Below, in pieces: positions 5,756 through 9,644 of a stretch of 9,644 nt of DNA. The translations under genes were made by a program, and so were the position numbers. The stretch is taken from assembly GCA_964577175.1 (NCBI GenBank), contig CAZNYC010000144.1:1-9644 (forward strand), read 5' to 3'. The notes beneath the pieces are model-generated. The model worked only from the letters and a program-made list of their open reading frames with translations. It was not told the DNA's origin and ran no database searches. The DNA comes from BS750m-G62 sp964577175. Its GTDB lineage: Bacteria; Planctomycetota; Phycisphaerae; FEN-1346. The first letter of the stretch is position 1. Every line of letters starts with the position of its first letter.

Positions 5756-8700
5756 GTGACCCGTGTGACGCGCACCATCCTGCTCGCGACGGCGATAGCG
5801 ACGATGGGCGGACCGGCGGCCGCCGCCGTCCGGGACCTCCGCGTGGAGCAGCCCCTCGAGGAAGGGGAGCACATGTACCGCGCCCCGCCCGCCGCCCGCA
5901 TCCGGTTCCGACTGACCGACCCCGCCGAGGTCACCGTCCGCATCGACCGGCACAAGGCCACGGTGGGCGGCGATGCGCACGGCAGCCCGCCCGGCAACGT
6001 CGGCCAGTATTACTACGTCGCGGACCCCTGGTTCGTGCGGTGGCTTCGCCCCGGCCGGCTGGACGCCGGCGACCACGAAATCCGCTGGGACGGCCTCGAC
6101 GCCGACGGCCGGCCCGTCCTCGAAACACAGGTCCTCCCGTGGAAAGAGGTCCGCGACGCCGAGGAGGCGCCGGACCGCCTCACGCGCGACGTGCCCGTCC
6201 ACCGGTTCCGCGTCACGGTCACGGCCGGTGAAGACCGCGCCGCAGCCAACCTGTACCGGGCCGCCGACCCGGTGCTCGCCAGCCGCGAGGCGCTCACGTT
6301 CACCGGCGCCGTCCGCGGTCCCGACGGTCACTTTCTCGTCACGGACCGGCGGAATTGGACGGCCGTCCGATTCTCGCCCACGTGGCGGCGCGAGACCACC
6401 TACCCCGCACTCGGCGGCGGGCACAGCACCAAGCCCGTCAACGCCCAGGACGTGGCCGCCGACTCCCGCGGCATCGTCTTCGTGCGCGGCGGGGCGGGCG
6501 TCTACAAGTTCACCCCGGACGGACGCGGCGCCCCGTGGGAAGCCGACGCCGACTACATCAACTACCCCTACCCCAGCAGCGTGCGGAACGTCCTGGGCGT
6601 CCAACTGAAGCCCGACGAGACGAAATACGTGTTCGGCCCCGGCGGCGGTGGGCATCACAAAACGTGGGACCCCGAGAAAACGGTCACGCAGCCCGGCTTC
6701 GCCTACGAGTGGGGCCGAAGCCTCGCCGTCGACGCCGACGACCACCTCTACCTGCCGCAGATGAAACCGTCGGCGGAGATCCAGGTGTATGCGCCGACCG
6801 GCCGGCATCTCCGCACGCTCCCCCTGCCGGACGGGGCGCGCGTCCAGGCGATGCGCTTCACGCCCGACGGCGCCCTCTGGGTGGCCACCGAACGCCAGGG
6901 CCTGCTGCGGCTGGACGCGGCGAACGGCGACGTCATCCGGCAGGTCGACCTTTCCGCCCGCCGCCTGCACGTCGGCCCGGACGGCACGCTGTACGCCTGC
7001 CGGGGGCACCGGTTGTGGCGGCTGCACCCGGACGGCTCGCCGAAGCCGTTCACCGCCGACTCGCCCCGCGTGGTCGACGACGGCCGGGCGGTCGACCTCT
7101 GGCCGAGCGGCGACCGGCCCGACCGCGCCGACGGCTACGCGAAACACATCTTCGGCGTGGCCGCCGCGCCGGAGGGCGGCGACGTCTACCTCGCCGTCGG
7201 CAACGTCGGTCACATCTACCGGAACACGGACCACCGGCTGCTCCACTTCGCGGCGGACGGTAGGTTCGTGCCCGACGGCCTCCGGGCGAGCCTCCAGCAG
7301 CACCGGCCCGGCAACGTCTTCGTCGGGGCCGAGCCCGCCCGGTTCGACCTGCACGTGACGAATCTCACGGACGCCGAGAAACGCCTCGACGCCGAGTGGA
7401 CGCTGACGGACTTCGACGGCGAGCAGTCGACCGGCCGCGCGTCCGTCACCGTCGGCCCGCGCCGCCGGGCCGTGGCCCCGCTCCTGGTGGAGGCGGACGC
7501 GATCGGCCCGTACACGCTGACGGTCCGCGTGCGCGACGGCGAGGAGACCGTGGCGGCGATGGATGCCCGCCTGGCGCGGATCCGCGCCCGTCCGACGGTG
7601 CCGGACCCGGACTCGCCCTTCGGCGTGTGCTGGGGCGTCAACCATCACCTGATGGGCCTGGCGGGGGCGACGATCGAGCGCGTCTCACCGGTCGTCTGGG
7701 ACAAACTCGAACCGCGACCGGGCCTATCCCTGCCCTGGCCGAAGGAGGCCATCCAGTGGGCGCTGGCGATGGAAGGCCAGTACCGGTACGCCCGTGAAAA
7801 CGGCCGGATTCAGCCCGGCCGCTTCGCCTACGGCGAACCGTGGCTCGGCAAGGGGTCCATCAACCACCGCATCTTCGACTACGACCGGTTCTACGATTTC
7901 TGCCTGCGGGGCATCGACCTGTACCGCGAGCAGGCCGCCGGGCCGCCGGAGTACCAGTTCTGGAACGAGCCGAACTTTTTCTGGCACGACCCGCGCGAGT
8001 TCTTCGTCGTGGCGGCCAAGCACACGTGGAGCATGGTCAAGGCCCGTCACAAGGACGCCCTGGCCTACGCCGACGGCGACTCCGGCAGCGTAAAGATGAT
8101 GGAGGAGTTCGCCCGCTTCGGCGGCGCGCCGTACAACGATACCGTCCAGATCCATTACCCGGGCGTCAAGCCGCTGACGTACGACGAACTCGTCCTGCCG
8201 AAGGCCCCCGAGGGCAAACTCGATATGGTCCGCGACCTGGTGGCCCTCCGCGACGCGCACTTCCCCGGCAAGCCCATCTGGAACACCGAAGAGGGGTGGT
8301 GGGGCACGAAGGAACGGACGCCCGAGGACGGCGCCCGCGCCCTGCCGCGCATCACCATCTCGCAGATCGCCGCCGGCGTCGACCGCGTCTACTGGTATGA
8401 GCAGGGCCGCGGCAGTTACGACCCCACGTTCCTGCTGGGCCCGCGGAACGAGCCGTTCCCGGCCTACGCCGCCTACGCCGCCATGACCGATATGCTCGAA
8501 GGCGCCCGCTACGTCGGGCCGACGGGCGTGGCCCCGCGTATCCGGCAGCACTGGTTCGTGAAGGGCAACGACGTCATCCTGGCCGCCTGGTACGTGGGCG
8601 GCGAGCGGACGATCGACTTCTCGAGCAGCCTGAACCGGGTCGAGGTGACCGACCACCTCGGCCGCCGGCGCACCGTCGAGCCGCGCCACGGCCAATTCGT

Positions 8701-9595
8701 CCTGACCCTGACGCCGGACGTTCAGTATCTGCGGTTCCCGCGGGAGAGCGAGCGGTACGGGGCCGCCGGCATCCGGATGCTCCAGCAGATGCAGGACCTC
8801 GAGATCTTCGACGTGGACGCCCTTGCCCCGGCCATCGAGCAAGCCGCCGAGGAGGCCCATGCGGACAACCGGGCGATGACGCGGCTGTACCGCCTCGTGC
8901 GGCTGGCGGAGCAGATTGCCCACAAGGGCGACGCCCCGAAGCCGATGGCCGACGTGCCCTCGGCCGCCGAAGCCGCCCGCGACGCCCGCCGGGCCGTCGA
9001 GGCAAAGGAAGGCGAGGACGGATACCTGCGGCGTGCCCGCGTGGCCCTCCGGTGGACGGAGCGGCTCGTGCGCGAGGTCCGGCGGCAAGGTGCCCGATAC
9101 GGCGAGCCCGTGGCGTGGGCGGCCCGTCTCTCGGCCAACGCGACCCGCCTCGTCGCCGCGGCGGAAACGCCGTGCCGGCCCGGCATGGTCGTCGACGCCA
9201 GGCTCGAACCGGCGGAGCCAATCCCAGGCGGCGACGTGCCGCGGCCGGTCTCGTCCGGCCGTGAGCCCGGCCCGACACCCGCCCCGGAGCGGTTCGCCCT
9301 CGACATCCGAACGAAGGCCGGCGAGACGTTCACCCTCCGTCTCATCGCCCGGAACTTCTACGAGCACCCCATCGGCGGCGAGGTGCGGCCGCGACTGCCG
9401 GACGGCTGGACGGCGGCACCCGAAGGGGGCGCGTTCGACCTGGAACCGGGCGCGCGCGAGGCCTTCGACTTCCGCGTCACGATTCCCGCAGGCGCCGAGG
9501 CGAAGACGTACGGCCTCGGCGGGACGGGCTGGTTCGGCGAACGCGACCGGACGGTCGCGGAGATTCACGCGGTCCGCGTGCGCGTGGAGAAGTAG
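5756..9595 (+). CDS. Secreted beta-propeller / clan GH-A glycosidase-like multidomain protein
   Basis: The 1279-residue product begins with a signal peptide (1-24, cut near AAAA), so it is exported. Residues 26-155 hold an Ig-like domain with a FlgD-type motif (AGDHEIRWDGLDADGRPV, 104-121). Residues 180-505 carry six NHL-like propeller repeats, each with a D-x-x-G-x-[ILFV] turn (PDGHFLVTD, DSRGIVFV, DADDHLYLP, PDGALWVAT, PDGTLYACR, EGGDVYLAV). An Ig-like domain follows (about 515-610). Residues 620-1000 form a clan GH-A style TIM barrel: FWNEPNFFWHDP with Glu738 as likely acid/base, QIHYPG at 799, and WNTEEGWW with Glu845 as likely nucleophile, then a small beta-domain. Family is closest in feel to GH39/GH5, but I cannot assign it. 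Residues 1003-1140 are mostly helical, and 1178-1279 resemble a NEW3-type beta-sandwich. It is divergently transcribed from the GH116 gene and may share its substrate. The start is a GTG; longer in-frame starts upstream overlap the divergent gene and lack a ribosome site. No anchor, dockerin or sorting signal is seen. Confidence 0.9.
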   Translation: MTRVTRTILLATAIATMGGPAAAAVRDLRVEQPLEEGEHMYRAPPAARIRFRLTDPAEVTVRIDRHKATVGGDAHGSPPGNVGQYYYVADPWFVRWLRPGRLDAGDHEIRWDGLDADGRPVLETQVLPWKEVRDAEEAPDRLTRDVPVHRFRVTVTAGEDRAAANLYRAADPVLASREALTFTGAVRGPDGHFLVTDRRNWTAVRFSPTWRRETTYPALGGGHSTKPVNAQDVAADSRGIVFVRGGAGVYKFTPDGRGAPWEADADYINYPYPSSVRNVLGVQLKPDETKYVFGPGGGGHHKTWDPEKTVTQPGFAYEWGRSLAVDADDHLYLPQMKPSAEIQVYAPTGRHLRTLPLPDGARVQAMRFTPDGALWVATERQGLLRLDAANGDVIRQVDLSARRLHVGPDGTLYACRGHRLWRLHPDGSPKPFTADSPRVVDDGRAVDLWPSGDRPDRADGYAKHIFGVAAAPEGGDVYLAVGNVGHIYRNTDHRLLHFAADGRFVPDGLRASLQQHRPGNVFVGAEPARFDLHVTNLTDAEKRLDAEWTLTDFDGEQSTGRASVTVGPRRRAVAPLLVEADAIGPYTLTVRVRDGEETVAAMDARLARIRARPTVPDPDSPFGVCWGVNHHLMGLAGATIERVSPVVWDKLEPRPGLSLPWPKEAIQWALAMEGQYRYARENGRIQPGRFAYGEPWLGKGSINHRIFDYDRFYDFCLRGIDLYREQAAGPPEYQFWNEPNFFWHDPREFFVVAAKHTWSMVKARHKDALAYADGDSGSVKMMEEFARFGGAPYNDTVQIHYPGVKPLTYDELVLPKAPEGKLDMVRDLVALRDAHFPGKPIWNTEEGWWGTKERTPEDGARALPRITISQIAAGVDRVYWYEQGRGSYDPTFLLGPRNEPFPAYAAYAAMTDMLEGARYVGPTGVAPRIRQHWFVKGNDVILAAWYVGGERTIDFSSSLNRVEVTDHLGRRRTVEPRHGQFVLTLTPDVQYLRFPRESERYGAAGIRMLQQMQDLEIFDVDALAPAIEQAAEEAHADNRAMTRLYRLVRLAEQIAHKGDAPKPMADVPSAAEAARDARRAVEAKEGEDGYLRRARVALRWTERLVREVRRQGARYGEPVAWAARLSANATRLVAAAETPCRPGMVVDARLEPAEPIPGGDVPRPVSSGREPGPTPAPERFALDIRTKAGETFTLRLIARNFYEHPIGGEVRPRLPDGWTAAPEGGAFDLEPGAREAFDFRVTIPAGAEAKTYGLGGTGWFGERDRTVAEIHAVRVRVEK

Positions 9596-9644
9596 CCTCG
9601 GGCAGACGCGGCGGGTGGCCCGGCCGTGCGCCGCGCGATGTGTG
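9596..9644. other. Short non-coding tail, nothing recognised
   Basis: The 49 bases after the stop of the multidomain protein hold no convincing hairpin with T-run, ribosome site or gene start. The next feature lies beyond the window. Confidence 0.6.

Noticed and set aside
4126..5997. A 623-codon minus-strand frame overlapping the GH116 start and the divergent region
   Set aside because: It runs in a different frame through the conserved GH116 N-terminus, and its translation is Arg/Gly-rich and featureless.
5567..9568. Long minus-strand open frames (693 and 614 codons) opposite the propeller/GH-A gene
   Set aside because: They are shadows of the plus-strand gene: no motifs, no ribosome sites, and composition dictated by the opposite frame.

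Overview
The window is GC-rich, densely coding bacterial DNA and reads as part of a carbohydrate-degradation locus. Taxon is inferred only from style: very high GC, secreted multidomain sugar-active proteins, a DUF4838 protein, a DUF608-type GH116 protein and CACTGGC/GCCAGTG hairpin repeats in intergenic DNA all suit Planctomycetota or a related PVC lineage. No rRNA or other taxonomic marker is present.

Layout, left to right. (1) Bases 1-1268, minus strand: the first 422 codons of a secreted DUF4838-family protein that runs off the left edge. (2) 1265-2239, minus: a 324-residue multi-pass membrane protein of unknown function whose stop overlaps the DUF4838 start (ATGA), so the two are probably translationally coupled. 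(3) 2240-2480: intergenic DNA with a cluster of GC-rich hairpins and a two-hairpin, REPIN-like palindromic element placed 10 bases after the upstream gene's stop. (4) 2481-5570, minus: a secreted GH116 glycoside hydrolase with an extra beta-sandwich module inserted in its N-terminal domain. (5) 5571-5755: divergent promoter region. (6) 5756-9595, plus: a 1279-residue secreted protein combining a FlgD/Ig-like domain, a six-repeat beta-propeller, a clan GH-A type TIM barrel with both expected glutamates, a helical region and a C-terminal NEW3-like beta-sandwich. (7) 9596-9644: short tail with nothing recognisable.

Three of the four genes encode exported proteins that look sugar-active, with two transcription directions from one 185-bp region. 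The simplest reading is a small glycan-utilisation locus acting in the periplasm or outside the cell. No transporter, SusC/D pair, sulfatase or regulator lies in the window, so the substrate cannot be named. All starts were chosen from Shine-Dalgarno sequences and signal peptides, and differ from the longest possible frames. Several very long open frames opposite the genes are high-GC antisense shadows.
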